NCBI RefSeq assembly: GCF_033343995.1
Contig: NZ_CP137573.1
Location: 6,109,001-6,173,000, forward strand
DNA length: 64,000 bases
Origin: Streptomyces sp. HUAS YS2
GTDB taxonomy: Bacteria > Actinomycetota > Actinomycetes > Streptomycetales > Streptomycetaceae
Direction: 5' to 3'
Shown here: positions 35,491 to 44,493 of the stretch, one piece after another
How the letters are laid out: every line of letters begins with the position of its first letter
Numbering within the stretch: the stretch's first letter is position 1
Notes under the pieces: model-generated
Seen by the model: only the letters and a program-made list of their open reading frames with translations
Database searches by the model: none
What the model was told of the DNA's origin: nothing
Program-made: the position numbers and the translations under genes

Positions 35491-37320
35491 CTACGGGCGG
35501 AAGCGCAGCACCTGCGGGTCGTGGTCGCTGTTCTGGTCGGCGAACTCGGCGTTGATGTGCACGCTGTCGTACTCGAAGTGGTGCACGCCGGGGCTGGTCA
35601 GGATCTGGTCGAGGACCTGGCTGTTGCCCTGGTAGACGTACGAGTAACGCTCGTCGACGGGCAGCGACTTCACCGCCGGGTAGAGCGCCCCGCCGTCCGT
35701 CAGCGCCTCGGTGGTGGCCGAGAACTCGAAGTCGTTGATGTCGCCGAGGACGATGACGTCGGCCTGCTTCTGCACCGCGAGTACGTCCTTGACGAAGGCG
35801 TTGACGGCCTGCGCCTGGAGCAGTCGCTTCGCCTCGGAGGAACGGTTCGGCGGCTGGTGGTGCGAGGTCAGCGACTCGTCGCCGCCCTTGGAGCCGAAGT
35901 GGTTGGCCACCACGAACACCGTCCGGCCGCGGAAGACGAACTCGCCGGCCAGCGGCTTGCGGCTGTTCTCCCAGGCGGTGTTCGCCGGGTCGATCCGGCC
36001 GGGGGAGTGGGTCAGCTCCGCGCGGCCGTACGCGCCCTCCACGACACCGGTCGCGGTCGTCGCGTCGCCGCCGGGGCGGTCGATGAAGTCGACCCGCTGC
36101 GGGTTGAACAGGAAGACCTGACGGATGTTGCCGCCGGGCTCGCCGCCGTCCTTGTTGTTCTCCGGGTCGACCGAACGCCACGCGTAGGACGGGCCGCCGG
36201 CCGCGACGATCGCCTCGGTGAACTTCTTCAGCGTCTGCTCGGCGCCGACCGTGCCGTCGTTCTTCGCGCCGTTGTCGTCCTGGATCTCCTCCAGGGCGAC
36301 GATGTCGGGCGCGGAGAGGTTCTCGACGACGGCCTTCGCCAGCGCGTCGAACTTCTCCTGCGGGTCCGACGGGTCGAGGTTCTCGACGTTGTACGTCGCC
36401 ACCGCCAGCTCGTTCTTGTGCTGCGGCTCGGTGACCTCGCGCTCCAGGCCGCCGTCGACGACCGTGCCCAGCTTCCGGGCGGTCAGCGTGTAGCCGCCGA
36501 ACTGGTTGAAGTCCAGCGGGCCCTCGGCGCCGTCGGCCAGCACGTCGCCGACGTTCGCCGTGGGGAACGGCTGCTGGGCGATCGGCGTCAGCGACTGGAT
36601 CTGGAGCCGGCCGGTGTTCTGCGCGGTGTACGAGCCGTACAGCGCGCCGCCGCGCTCGGAGCGGTTCTCCCACGGCTTCACCGTGACCCACAGCTCGGAG
36701 TACGGGTCGGTCGCGCCGACCACGCGGGAGGTGCCGATCCGGACGTTCGTGCCCTCCAGGGACTCGTAGTAGTCCAGGGCGTACGTCTCGGGGTCGAGCG
36801 TCAACCCGTTGATCGAGCCGCCGGCCGCGGGGGCGCCCTCGGGGGCGTACGCGTCGGGGACCGATTCCTCGTCGATGGTGACGGGCGCCGGGACGGGGTT
36901 GCCGGACGACTGCACGGTGATCGTCGGGCGGGACAGCTGGGTCAGCGACTGGTTGCCGGAGTTCAGGCCGCCCGGGACGTACTCGGTGACCGTGCCGTTG
37001 ACCCGCACCGCGTCGCCGACGGCGACCGTCGGGACGGAGCTGGTGAACACGAACAGGCCCTCGCTGGTGGCCGAGTCGTCGTCGCCCTGCGGGTCCTGGA
37101 TCCAGAAGCCGCGCGAGCCGTAGGTGCGCACCCCGGTGACGATGCCGGTGACGCCGGTGACCTGCTGCCCGACGAGCGGGGAGGTCCGGGTGGTGCCCTG
37201 GATGTCGTGGATGCGGACGTCGGCGGCGGAGGCGGTGCCCGCACCGGCGAGCAGGCCCGCGGCGAGCGCGGCGGCGACGACGGAGGAGACCGCGGCGGAT
37301 CTGGGTATGGACGAAGGCAT
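35491..37320 (-). CDS. Secreted endonuclease/exonuclease/phosphatase family enzyme (ExeM/NucH-like)
   Basis: 609 residues with a Sec signal (cleavage near ASA/AD at about 33). An OB-fold/LTD-like N-terminal half (IHDIQGTTRTSPLVGQQVTG, GFWIQDPQGDDD) is followed by an EEP-fold catalytic domain from about residue 305. That domain shows ATYNVENLDPSD, ALEEIQDDNGA, VVANHFGSKGGDE, GDINDFEFS and a final NSDHDPQV, which contain the expected Asn, Glu, Asp and His residues. The likely role is extracellular DNA or nucleotide degradation for nutrient gain. ATG 37320 has GGAG with 8 nt spacing. It is divergent from the next gene. Confidence 0.88.
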   Translation of the reverse strand: MPSSIPRSAAVSSVVAAALAAGLLAGAGTASAADVRIHDIQGTTRTSPLVGQQVTGVTGIVTGVRTYGSRGFWIQDPQGDDDSATSEGLFVFTSSVPTVAVGDAVRVNGTVTEYVPGGLNSGNQSLTQLSRPTITVQSSGNPVPAPVTIDEESVPDAYAPEGAPAAGGSINGLTLDPETYALDYYESLEGTNVRIGTSRVVGATDPYSELWVTVKPWENRSERGGALYGSYTAQNTGRLQIQSLTPIAQQPFPTANVGDVLADGAEGPLDFNQFGGYTLTARKLGTVVDGGLEREVTEPQHKNELAVATYNVENLDPSDPQEKFDALAKAVVENLSAPDIVALEEIQDDNGAKNDGTVGAEQTLKKFTEAIVAAGGPSYAWRSVDPENNKDGGEPGGNIRQVFLFNPQRVDFIDRPGGDATTATGVVEGAYGRAELTHSPGRIDPANTAWENSRKPLAGEFVFRGRTVFVVANHFGSKGGDESLTSHHQPPNRSSEAKRLLQAQAVNAFVKDVLAVQKQADVIVLGDINDFEFSATTEALTDGGALYPAVKSLPVDERYSYVYQGNSQVLDQILTSPGVHHFEYDSVHINAEFADQNSDHDPQVLRFRP

Positions 37321-37353
37321 CAAGGAGCTCCGGAGACGCTTGGAGGATCGGTC

Positions 37354-37375
37354 GATTGATCTACGCGCGTCAATC
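37354..37375. promoter_or_regulatory. Inverted repeat in nuclease promoter region
   Basis: GATTGA and TCAATC flank 10 nt, 34 bases upstream of the nuclease start. The minus-strand TTGACG inside it could be a -35 element. Confidence 0.35.
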
Positions 37376-37511
37376 TCTTGGCAGAGCGCCCTACTTGTCA
37401 AGGGTCGGCGGGTGTACGGCGGCCGACGGATCCGTGAACCGCAGGGCGACCCGGCAAATGCGTCTACGCTGAAGGCCGCCTGGACCCGCACCCCCGAGGA
37501 GAAGAGCCGAC

Positions 37512-38960
37512 ATGGCATCGGACCGCCCCACCCTGCCCCCCGTTCGGCTGCACTCGGACGCGGAGCTGGCCCGGGCCGCGCTGGCGTCGCCGCTGCTGGC
37601 CGGGGCCGTGCGGCTGGCCCGCTGGGCCGGACCGGAGACGCGGACCGGTGCGGGCGGCGAACTCGTGGACGAGCAACTGGCCGCTGCCGCCGAGGCGTTG
37701 GACCTCACGGCCGACGACGACGGTGCGGCGCGGGCGAGCGAGGCGTGGCGGATCGCGGTGGACACCGGGCTCGTGGAGGTCTCGGACCCGGAGGGCGACG
37801 CGGACGAGGCGACCGGCGTGACGGCCGGTGAGTCGCTGGCGCTGCTGACGAAGGGCTCACCGGCCGACGTCCTCGCGGTGTGGCTGGACGGCTTCGACGC
37901 GGTGTTCGCGGACGCGACCGCGCCGGTCTTCGACGACCTCGACGACATCCTCGGCGAGGACGGCGAGATCGACATCGAGAAGCTGGACTGGGACCCGCAG
38001 GCGGAGGCCGAGTTCCTGGAGGGCGTGCTCGGCAACCTCTACCTGCTGACGGTCACCGAGGGCGGGGCCGGCGACGGGCCGGTGCCGCTGCCGGCGCTGG
38101 CCGCGTCGATGATCGTGCCCGACGACATGGGCGAGCCGACGGACGACGTCCTGGAGCAGGTCTCCGAGGCGATGATGCGGCTGGACGACCAGTTCCGGGT
38201 CCTGGAGCCGATCGGGCTCGTCGAGTACCAGCCGGTGGACGAGGCGCTGATGGCGGAGGAGGGCGAGGAGCCCGCGCCGCCCGTCGACGACGAGGACGTG
38301 TCCCGGTACGGCATGGTCCGGCTGACGCCGCTCGGCCTGTACGGGATCCGGGCCCGGATGCTGGAGGCCGGCGTGGACGCGCCGGCCGTCGGTGACCTGT
38401 CCGGGAAGGGTGCGGAGGCGCTGCTGGACGGGATCGGCCACTACCCGTCGGCGGCGGCGCGCGGCGAGACGGAGCTGTGGCTGGCCGGGCGGGAGCCCGT
38501 GGCGGCGGCGCGGGAACTGCTGGGCGCGGCGCGCGGCTCGGACGAGGGCTCGCCGCTGCGGCGGCTGCACTGCCAGCAGGCGCTGTCGCTGGTCGGCGCG
38601 GAGGCGGAGCCCGCGGTGCGGGAGGTCCTGGACGACGCGGAGCTGGGCGGCCTGGCGCGGGTGTGGCTGGCCGAGCGGGGCGCGGCGGACGTCCCGGCGC
38701 CGCCGGAGTCGATGATCTTCTGGCTGGCGGTCGACACGATCGCCGCACAGCTGGAGATGGCGGGTGACCTGGAGGAACTCCAGGACCTCATCGAGGGCCT
38801 GACGGGCCGCCACAACGGCTTCTTCGACGCCGCGTGGCGCGTCGACCACCCGTCGACGGCGGAGGTCCTGGAGGCGATGGGCCGCCTCCACCGCGACAAG
38901 CGCGTCGCGAAGGAGGCCCGCAAGGCCGCCTTCAAGGCCCGCTCCCGCACGAACGACTGA
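37512..38960 (+). CDS. Acidic conserved hypothetical protein
   Basis: A 482-residue cytoplasmic protein, strongly acidic in the middle (DDLDDILGEDGEIDIEKLDWD near 140-160) with a basic tail (KRVAKEARKAAFKARSRTND). The second half is helical and Ala/Leu-rich, possibly HEAT-like (AREPVAAARELLGA-type helices near 335-400). There is no signal peptide, membrane segment or catalytic motif that I recognise. TACGCT about 45 bases upstream may be its -10 box, and GAGGAGAAG serves as ribosome binding site. The family appears restricted to actinobacteria as far as I can recall. Confidence 0.7.
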   Translation: MASDRPTLPPVRLHSDAELARAALASPLLAGAVRLARWAGPETRTGAGGELVDEQLAAAAEALDLTADDDGAARASEAWRIAVDTGLVEVSDPEGDADEATGVTAGESLALLTKGSPADVLAVWLDGFDAVFADATAPVFDDLDDILGEDGEIDIEKLDWDPQAEAEFLEGVLGNLYLLTVTEGGAGDGPVPLPALAASMIVPDDMGEPTDDVLEQVSEAMMRLDDQFRVLEPIGLVEYQPVDEALMAEEGEEPAPPVDDEDVSRYGMVRLTPLGLYGIRARMLEAGVDAPAVGDLSGKGAEALLDGIGHYPSAAARGETELWLAGREPVAAARELLGAARGSDEGSPLRRLHCQQALSLVGAEAEPAVREVLDDAELGGLARVWLAERGAADVPAPPESMIFWLAVDTIAAQLEMAGDLEELQDLIEGLTGRHNGFFDAAWRVDHPSTAEVLEAMGRLHRDKRVAKEARKAAFKARSRTND

Positions 38961-39021
38961 CGCCGCCCCCCGCCCTGACCCCGCGCTCCGCGCGGGCTTC
39001 GCCGGTGCGCACTCCGGCGGA

Positions 39022-39065
39022 GTTCGCCGGAGCGCGGGGTGGTGTTCAGGGGGTGTTCGGGTGGG
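39022..39065 (+). promoter_or_regulatory. PHO-box-like direct repeats
   Basis: GTTC occurs at 39022, 39044 and 39055, all in an 11-base phase (the unit at 39033 is degenerate). Streptomycete PhoP boxes are 11-nt direct repeats starting GTTCACC. The units GTTCGCCGGAG and GTTCAGGGGGT are the best matches. It sits 18-61 bases upstream of a phosphatase gene. Confidence 0.5.
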
Positions 39066-39082
39066 GGCGGGAGGGTGCGGGC

Positions 39083-40465
39083 ATGACGCTGAATCGCAGA
39101 GACTTCGCCAAGCAGTCCGCCGCCGCGGGCGCCGCGCTCGCGCTGACCGGGGCGGTCGGTGCGCTGGCCAGCGCACCGGGTGCGATCGCCGCCCCGCACG
39201 ACGGCGGCCGGGAGCTCGGCTACGGGCCGCTCGTCGAGGACCCCGACGGGATGCTCGCGCTGCCCGCCGGGTTCTCCTACCGGGTCATCACCCACAGCGG
39301 CGTCACCTCCCTGGAGTCCGGTGAGTCCACGCCGTCCAACCACGACGGCACCGCCACCTTCGCCGGTCCGCGCGGCACGACCTTCCTGGTCAACAACCAC
39401 GAGCTCAAGGGCCCGCGGTCCAAGTGGAAGCACCCCGTCCCGCTCACCGAGGGCCTGGTCTACGACCCTGCCGCGTCCGGAGGCTGCACCGTCGTCGAGG
39501 TGCACCGCGACGGCCGGGTCGCCGAGTGGGTCGGCATCGCCGGCACCTCGACCAACTGCGCCGGCGGCCGCACTCCCTGGGGCACCTGGCTCACCTGCGA
39601 GGAGAACTCCGACCTCGCCGGCGAGAACGGCATGACCAAGGACCACGGCTACGTCTTCGAGATCGACCCGCTCGACCGCCGCGCCAACCGCGACCCGCGG
39701 CCGATCAAGGCCTTCGGCCGGTACGACCACGAGGCCGTCGTGATCGACCCCAAGCGCGGCCACGCCTACCTCACCGAGGACGCGAGCAAGCCGAACGGCC
39801 TGTTCTTCCGCTGGGTCCCGCCGCACGGCTTCGAGCACGGCCGGGGCCGGCTCCGGACCCTCGCCGACGACGCGGGCGTCCTCCAGGCCCCCGCCTGCTT
39901 CGACTCCGGCGGCCGGTTCGTCGACGACCTGTCCCGCGCCACGGCCATCGGCACGGTGTACGGCGTCGACTGGGTGGACGTCCCGGACCGTGACGGCCGC
40001 ACCGCCGACGTGCGCGAGCAGTTCGCCCCCGGCCAGGTCACCCGCGCCCGCAAGCTGGAGGGCATGTGGTGGGGCGACGGAGGCACGTACATCGTCTCCT
40101 CGTACGCCCGCGAGGAGAGCCCCGGCACCCCGCACGACGGCCAGGTCTGGTTCTACGACCCGCGCCGCCGGACCCTCACCCTCAAGGTCCTGATCGGCGT
40201 CGCGACCGGCTTCGACGGCCCGGACAACATCACCGTCTCCCCGTACGGCGGGCTGGTCATCGCCGAGGACGGCGAGGGCACGCAGCACCTCTTCGGGGCG
40301 ACCGACCGCGGCCGTACGTACCCGATCGCCCGCAACGACTTCAACGACAGCGAGTTCACCGGCGTCGTCTTCTCGCCCGACGGTGACACGCTGTTCGCCA
40401 ACATCCAGGACCCGGGCATCATGCTCGCCATCACCGGGCCCTGGCGGCGGCAGCCCCAGCGCTGA
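39083..40465 (+). CDS. PhoX-like (DUF839) alkaline phosphatase, Tat-exported
   Basis: 460 residues. The start MTLNRRDFAKQSAAAGAALA is a twin-arginine signal peptide, as in PhoX-type calcium/iron phosphatases that fold before export. The mature part is a beta-propeller-like DUF839 protein with PSNHDGTATFAGPRGT, CEENSDLAGENG, YDHEAVVIDPKRGHAYLTED and DNITVSPYGGLVIAEDG. These contain the acidic residues expected as metal ligands. ATG 39083 has GGGAGGG upstream. With the PHO-box-like repeats, the likely role is phosphate scavenging outside the membrane under phosphate limitation. Confidence 0.85.
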   Translation: MTLNRRDFAKQSAAAGAALALTGAVGALASAPGAIAAPHDGGRELGYGPLVEDPDGMLALPAGFSYRVITHSGVTSLESGESTPSNHDGTATFAGPRGTTFLVNNHELKGPRSKWKHPVPLTEGLVYDPAASGGCTVVEVHRDGRVAEWVGIAGTSTNCAGGRTPWGTWLTCEENSDLAGENGMTKDHGYVFEIDPLDRRANRDPRPIKAFGRYDHEAVVIDPKRGHAYLTEDASKPNGLFFRWVPPHGFEHGRGRLRTLADDAGVLQAPACFDSGGRFVDDLSRATAIGTVYGVDWVDVPDRDGRTADVREQFAPGQVTRARKLEGMWWGDGGTYIVSSYAREESPGTPHDGQVWFYDPRRRTLTLKVLIGVATGFDGPDNITVSPYGGLVIAEDGEGTQHLFGATDRGRTYPIARNDFNDSEFTGVVFSPDGDTLFANIQDPGIMLAITGPWRRQPQR

Positions 40466-40495
40466 CCGCCCCCAGGGCTCCCCGAGGCCGGCCGC

Positions 40496-41701
40496 TCAGA
40501 GCGCCTGGGCGGCCGGCTTCACCATGCCCCGGACCGTGCGGGACTTCACGAACTCGCCCATCGCCGTCATCTCCCACTCGCCGGAGAACTGCCGGATGAG
40601 CTTGCACATCATCACGCCGGTCTGCGGCTCCGCGTTCGTCAGGTCGAAGCGGGCCAGCTCCTCGCCCGTCGCCGCGTCGAGGAGCCGGCAGTACGCCTTG
40701 GCGACGTCGGTGAACTTCTGCCCGGAGAACGAGTTGACCGTGAAGACCAGGCCCGTCGCGTCCGCCGGGAGCCGGCCGAGGTCGACCGTGATGACCTCGT
40801 CGTCGCCCGCGCCCTCACCGGTCAGGTTGTCGCCGGAGTGCTTGATCGCACCGCCGAGGATGGTCAGCTTGCCGAAGTAGCAGCTGTCCAGGTGGTTGCG
40901 CTGCGGGCCGTACGCGATGACCGAGGCGTCCAGGTCGATGTCCTTGCCGCGGTACGCCGGCTCCCAGCCGAGGCCCATCTTGACCTGGGAGAGCAGCGGG
41001 CGGCCGCCCTTGACCAGCGACACGGTCTGGTTCTTCTGCAGGCTGACGCGGCCCTTGTCCAGGTTGATCTTCCCGGCCGGGGCGGGCGCGGCGGCCGGAG
41101 CGGCCGGCGGCGCCGCGGGAACCGGGGGAGCGGCGACCCGCGGGTCGACGGGGGCGGCCGGCGCCGGCGGGGCGACGGGCGCGGGGGCCGCCGGGGCCGC
41201 CGCGGGCTCCTCCTCGACCGAGACGCCGAAGTCCGTAGCGATCCCGGCCAGCCCGTTCGCATACCCCTGGCCCACCGCGCGGGCCTTCCACGCGCCGCCC
41301 CGCAGGTAGATCTCCACGACCACCAGCGCCGTCTCCGTACCGAGCTGCGGCGGGGTGAACGTGGCGAGCACGCTGCCGTCGTCCGCGTTCCGGATCGTGG
41401 CCGTCGGCTCGACGCCCTGGAAGGTCTGGCCCGCCGCGTCCGGGCTGGCGGTCACGACGATCTTCTCGATCCCGGCCGGCACGGCGGTGGTGTCCACGAC
41501 GATCGCGTCCGGCGCGGTCCCGCCGCCGGAGCGGTAGGTGACACCGGGGCCGGACGGCTGGTTGTAGAAGATGAAGTCCTCGTCCGAGCGGACCTTGCCG
41601 TCGGTGGTGAGCAGCAGGCCTGAGACGTCGAGGCGCACCGGAGCGGCGACGTCCACCGCCACGCGCGGGGCGGCGAGAGGGATGTTCGAGCCGGGGGTCA
41701 T
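40496..41701 (-). CDS. TerD family protein with two TerD-like domains
   Basis: 401 residues. An N-terminal TerD/CABP-like domain (about 1-160, with VRSDEDFIFYNQPSGPGVTY and GGAWKARAVGQGYANGLAGI) is joined by a Pro/Ala linker of about 50 residues to a C-terminal domain (about 215-395, with VKMGLGWEPAYRGKDIDLDA and DDEVITVDLGRLPADATGLVF). TerD proteins bind calcium and are linked to stress and tellurite tolerance and to cell differentiation in Streptomyces. ATG 41701 is preferred because GGAG then lies 10 nt upstream; ATG 41710 would put it 1 nt away. Confidence 0.88.
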   Translation of the reverse strand: MTPGSNIPLAAPRVAVDVAAPVRLDVSGLLLTTDGKVRSDEDFIFYNQPSGPGVTYRSGGGTAPDAIVVDTTAVPAGIEKIVVTASPDAAGQTFQGVEPTATIRNADDGSVLATFTPPQLGTETALVVVEIYLRGGAWKARAVGQGYANGLAGIATDFGVSVEEEPAAAPAAPAPVAPPAPAAPVDPRVAAPPVPAAPPAAPAAAPAPAGKINLDKGRVSLQKNQTVSLVKGGRPLLSQVKMGLGWEPAYRGKDIDLDASVIAYGPQRNHLDSCYFGKLTILGGAIKHSGDNLTGEGAGDDEVITVDLGRLPADATGLVFTVNSFSGQKFTDVAKAYCRLLDAATGEELARFDLTNAEPQTGVMMCKLIRQFSGEWEMTAMGEFVKSRTVRGMVKPAAQAL

Positions 41702-41746
41702 TGCGGTCATGCTCCGGGTAACGAGCGAGATCGCTTTGCCGTTCCC

Positions 41747-41977
41747 TTACCTGCGGCCACCCTGGTGACGCGGGTGGGAGCGGGCCGCGCGCTCGTTGCC
41801 GAACTTGTACGAGCCCGTCCAGCGCGCCATGACGAGCTGCGCGTCGCCGCTCTCGACGGCTGCCAGGAACTTCTCCGCGCGGTCGCCACGCAGCGTCGCG
41901 GCGGCGCGGCCGCGGTGGACGATCTCGATCCGGCCGTCGCCGAACCGCCGGTAGCTGAATCCGTCAGGTCTGGGCAT
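41747..41977 (-). CDS. Small conserved protein, function unknown
   Basis: 76 residues, basic, starting MPRPDGFSYRRFGDGRIEIV and ending in an Arg/His-rich tail (RSHPRHQGGRR). The core has a two-strand motif (RIEIVHRGRAAATLRG) followed by a helix (AEKFLAAVESGDAQLVMARW). The ATG at 41977 has GGGAGG about 10 nt upstream. It lies 45 bases before TerD on the same strand and is divergent from the AraC regulator. It resembles small actinobacterial proteins of unknown role. Confidence 0.65.
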   Translation of the reverse strand: MPRPDGFSYRRFGDGRIEIVHRGRAAATLRGDRAEKFLAAVESGDAQLVMARWTGSYKFGNERAARSHPRHQGGRR

Positions 41978-42018
41978 GGCACCGATCCTCCCGGTGCGGG
42001 CCCCGATCGGCACCCGAA

Positions 42019-42024
42019 TATCCT
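42019..42024 (+). promoter_or_regulatory. -10 box upstream of AraC regulator
   Basis: TATCCT lies 8 nt before GTG 42033. This would give a nearly leaderless transcript and argues against the ATG at 41976 as start. Confidence 0.4.
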
Positions 42025-42032
42025 TCGGCCCT

Positions 42033-43013
42033 GTGGGTGGGGAGAACAAGAACTCGTTCCGTACGCGGGACGTGGACGAGGCACGGCACGAGATCGGCAC
42101 GCGGTACTTCGCGAACTTCATGGACGTCGTCGAGGAGAAACGTCCCTTCGCGGCTCGCTTCGACATCGTGGACCTCGGGCCGCTGGTGCTCGGCGAACTC
42201 GGCTGCGGCGCCGACGTGCGGATGCGCTTCGGCGAGCTGGGGGAGTACCACGTCAACGCCCCGCTGACCGGCAGCATGGAGTGGCGGCACGGCCCGCGCG
42301 GCGCCGGGACCGCGACGCCCACGCGGGGCGTCGTCTTCGACCCCTCCGGCGACACCGCGCTCGACCGCTGGGCCGGCGACTGCCGGGTGTTCGCGGTGAA
42401 GATCGGCGCGGAGGCGCTCCGCGGCCGTCTGGAGGCGCTGCTCGGCCGCCCGCCCGGCGGCCCGCTCACCTTCTCGTCCCCCTTCGACATCGCGTCCGGC
42501 CCCGGCCGCGGCTGGGTCCGGCTGGCCCGGCGGGTGTTCCGCGAGACGCTCGCCGACGACGGCCTGGCCCGGCACCCCCTGGTGGCCGCGCCGCTCCAGG
42601 AGGCCCTCCTGAACGGACTGCTGCTCGCCGCCGAGCACCCCTACCGCGAGGAGCTGGCGCACCCGGGCGAGCCGCGCCGCCCCGCACCGGTCAAGCGCGC
42701 CATGGACGCGGTCCTGGCCCGCCCCGAACACCCGCACACCACAGGGGAGCTGGCCGCCCTCGCCCGGGTCGGCGTGCGCCGGCTCCAGGAGTCGTTCCGC
42801 GAGTACGTGGGCATGACCCCGATGGCGTACGTACGCCAGGTCCGCCTGGACCGGGTACGGGACGAACTGCGCGCCGCCGAACCGGACGAGGTCACGGTGA
42901 GCGAGGTGGCCTGGCGCTGGGGATTCACCCACCCGGGACGGTTCGCCGCGCAGTACCGCGCGCGCTTCGGGGAGTCCCCGTCGCAGACCCTGCGCGCCGC
43001 CCCGTCCCCCTGA
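42033..43013 (+). CDS. AraC family transcriptional regulator
   Basis: 326 residues from GTG 42033 (345 if ATG 41976 is used). The N-terminal half resembles the AraC-binding-like domain of XylS-type activators (YHVNAPLTGSMEWRHG, GDTALDRWAGDCRVFAVKI). The C-terminal double HTH is clear: TTGELAALARVGVRRLQESF, then FREYVGMTPMAYVRQVRLDR and SEVAWRWGFTHPGRFAAQYR. The target is unknown. It faces the small protein and TerD genes divergently and an MFS gene convergently. Confidence 0.88.
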   Translation: MGGENKNSFRTRDVDEARHEIGTRYFANFMDVVEEKRPFAARFDIVDLGPLVLGELGCGADVRMRFGELGEYHVNAPLTGSMEWRHGPRGAGTATPTRGVVFDPSGDTALDRWAGDCRVFAVKIGAEALRGRLEALLGRPPGGPLTFSSPFDIASGPGRGWVRLARRVFRETLADDGLARHPLVAAPLQEALLNGLLLAAEHPYREELAHPGEPRRPAPVKRAMDAVLARPEHPHTTGELAALARVGVRRLQESFREYVGMTPMAYVRQVRLDRVRDELRAAEPDEVTVSEVAWRWGFTHPGRFAAQYRARFGESPSQTLRAAPSP

Positions 43014-43165
43014 GCGCGCGACAGGGTTCGCTTTTCGGACAGCCACCGCGTTCCGCGGATCGCGGGAGGACCAGCCCCGCACGTAGATTCGACGGTGTCA
43101 CTTGCGCCCCCCGCGCAGTCGTGGCAGGGCCCCGGCCGGCTCCCCCGCAACGGCTCGGCCGGGTC

Positions 43166-44416
43166 TCACACCCCTACCCCCGTCCCCGCCCCGGTCCCCG
43201 CCCCGGTCCCCGCCCCGGTCTTCCGCTCGGCCGGCCGGCGGGCCGACACCGCCGTCAGCACGAGGGCGCCCGCCATCCCCGCCAACGCGACGACCGGCAG
43301 CAGCACCCGTACGTCGACCAGCGCCACCAGGCCCGCGCCCAGCGCCAGGGCCAGCGCGTTCGGCACGAAGACCAGCGTGTTCACGGTGGCCGCCGCGCGG
43401 CCCGCGGCCGCCTTCGGGGCCTCCCGCTGGACCGCCGTCATCGCGGCGACCAGCACCCACGGCAGCCCCAGCCCGATCCCCGCCGACGCGACGAGCGCCA
43501 CCGCGTCGTACGGCAGCGCCCGCGCTCCCGCCGCCAGCGCGAACAGCGCCAGCCCGCCCGCCGCGAGCCGGTGCTCCGGGACCCGCCGCAGCAGCGGGCC
43601 GGCCGCCAGGCCCGCCACCACCGAGCCCGCCCCCTGCACCGCGTACAGGACGCCCGCGTACGCCGGGGCGTGGCCGAGGCCCCGGTCCACCACCGGGTAG
43701 ATCGCCGCCCCGTTCAGCCCGGCCAGCAGCATCGTGAACGACGCGGCCGGCACCAGCGCGCGCAGCACCGGCGAGGCCCGGACGATCCGCAGCCCCTCCG
43801 CCGTCTCCGTACGCCACCGGCCCCGGAGCGGGTCCCTCGACGGCGGCTCCTCCCGTACCCGCAGCAGCGCGAACACCCCGGCCGCCAGCGCGAACGTGGC
43901 CGCGTCCAACAGCGCCACCGGGCCGCCGCCCCAGCGGGCGAACATCCCCGCCGCCACCAGCGGCGCGACCAGCTTCATCGCCTCGTTGACCGTCATCCGC
44001 AGCCCGTTGAAGTCGCCGAGCAGCCGCGGGTCGAGCGCGCTCGCCGCCAGTGCCTGCTCCGCCGCGTCCTGGACCGCGCCCTGCGCCCCGTACACCAGGA
44101 GCACCGCGAACAGCAGCCACACGCGGTCCGCCGAGTCCATCCACAGCAGGACCGGCAGCAGCGCCGCCATCGCCACGTTCGACCACACCATGAGCGGCCG
44201 CCGCCGCACCCGGTCCGCGAGCGTGCCCAGCAGCGGCCCGAACAGGGCGGGCGCCCACAGGGCGAACGCGGTCAGCGCCGCCAGACTGTCCGACCCCGTC
44301 AGGGACTTGACCCAGATGCCCGAGACGATCCACATCGCCGTCGTCCCGAACCCCGACACCAGTACACCGGCCAGATAGAGCCCGGCCGTCCGTCTCATCC
44401 CTCGCATGCCCACCAT
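43166..44416 (-). CDS. MFS transporter
   Basis: A 416-residue permease with twelve predicted helices; GPLLGTLADRVRRRPLMVWS near residue 65 is the conserved loop 2-3 motif. It resembles enterobactin-exporter/macrolide-efflux (EntS/MefA) type MFS proteins. Several start codons are possible (44416, 44407, 44398), none with a good ribosome binding site. The C-terminal tail is a Gly-Ala-Gly-Thr repeat encoded by a 12-bp DNA repeat. It is convergent to the AraC gene with a 152-base gap. Confidence 0.88.
   Translation of the reverse strand: MVGMRGMRRTAGLYLAGVLVSGFGTTAMWIVSGIWVKSLTGSDSLAALTAFALWAPALFGPLLGTLADRVRRRPLMVWSNVAMAALLPVLLWMDSADRVWLLFAVLLVYGAQGAVQDAAEQALAASALDPRLLGDFNGLRMTVNEAMKLVAPLVAAGMFARWGGGPVALLDAATFALAAGVFALLRVREEPPSRDPLRGRWRTETAEGLRIVRASPVLRALVPAASFTMLLAGLNGAAIYPVVDRGLGHAPAYAGVLYAVQGAGSVVAGLAAGPLLRRVPEHRLAAGGLALFALAAGARALPYDAVALVASAGIGLGLPWVLVAAMTAVQREAPKAAAGRAAATVNTLVFVPNALALALGAGLVALVDVRVLLPVVALAGMAGALVLTAVSARRPAERKTGAGTGAGTGAGTGVGV
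43182..43217 (-). repeat. Three 12-bp tandem repeats in the MFS gene 3' end
   Basis: GTCCCCGCCCCG is repeated three times exactly; on the coding strand each unit encodes Gly-Ala-Gly-Thr. The number of units could vary without shifting the frame. Confidence 0.85.
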
Positions 44417-44493
44417 GCCCGCAGCCTGGCGGCTAAGGCCCCCGCCGCAGATCGGCAGGTTGACCTAGTGACGCCATCGCTGCGGCCGGGCCC

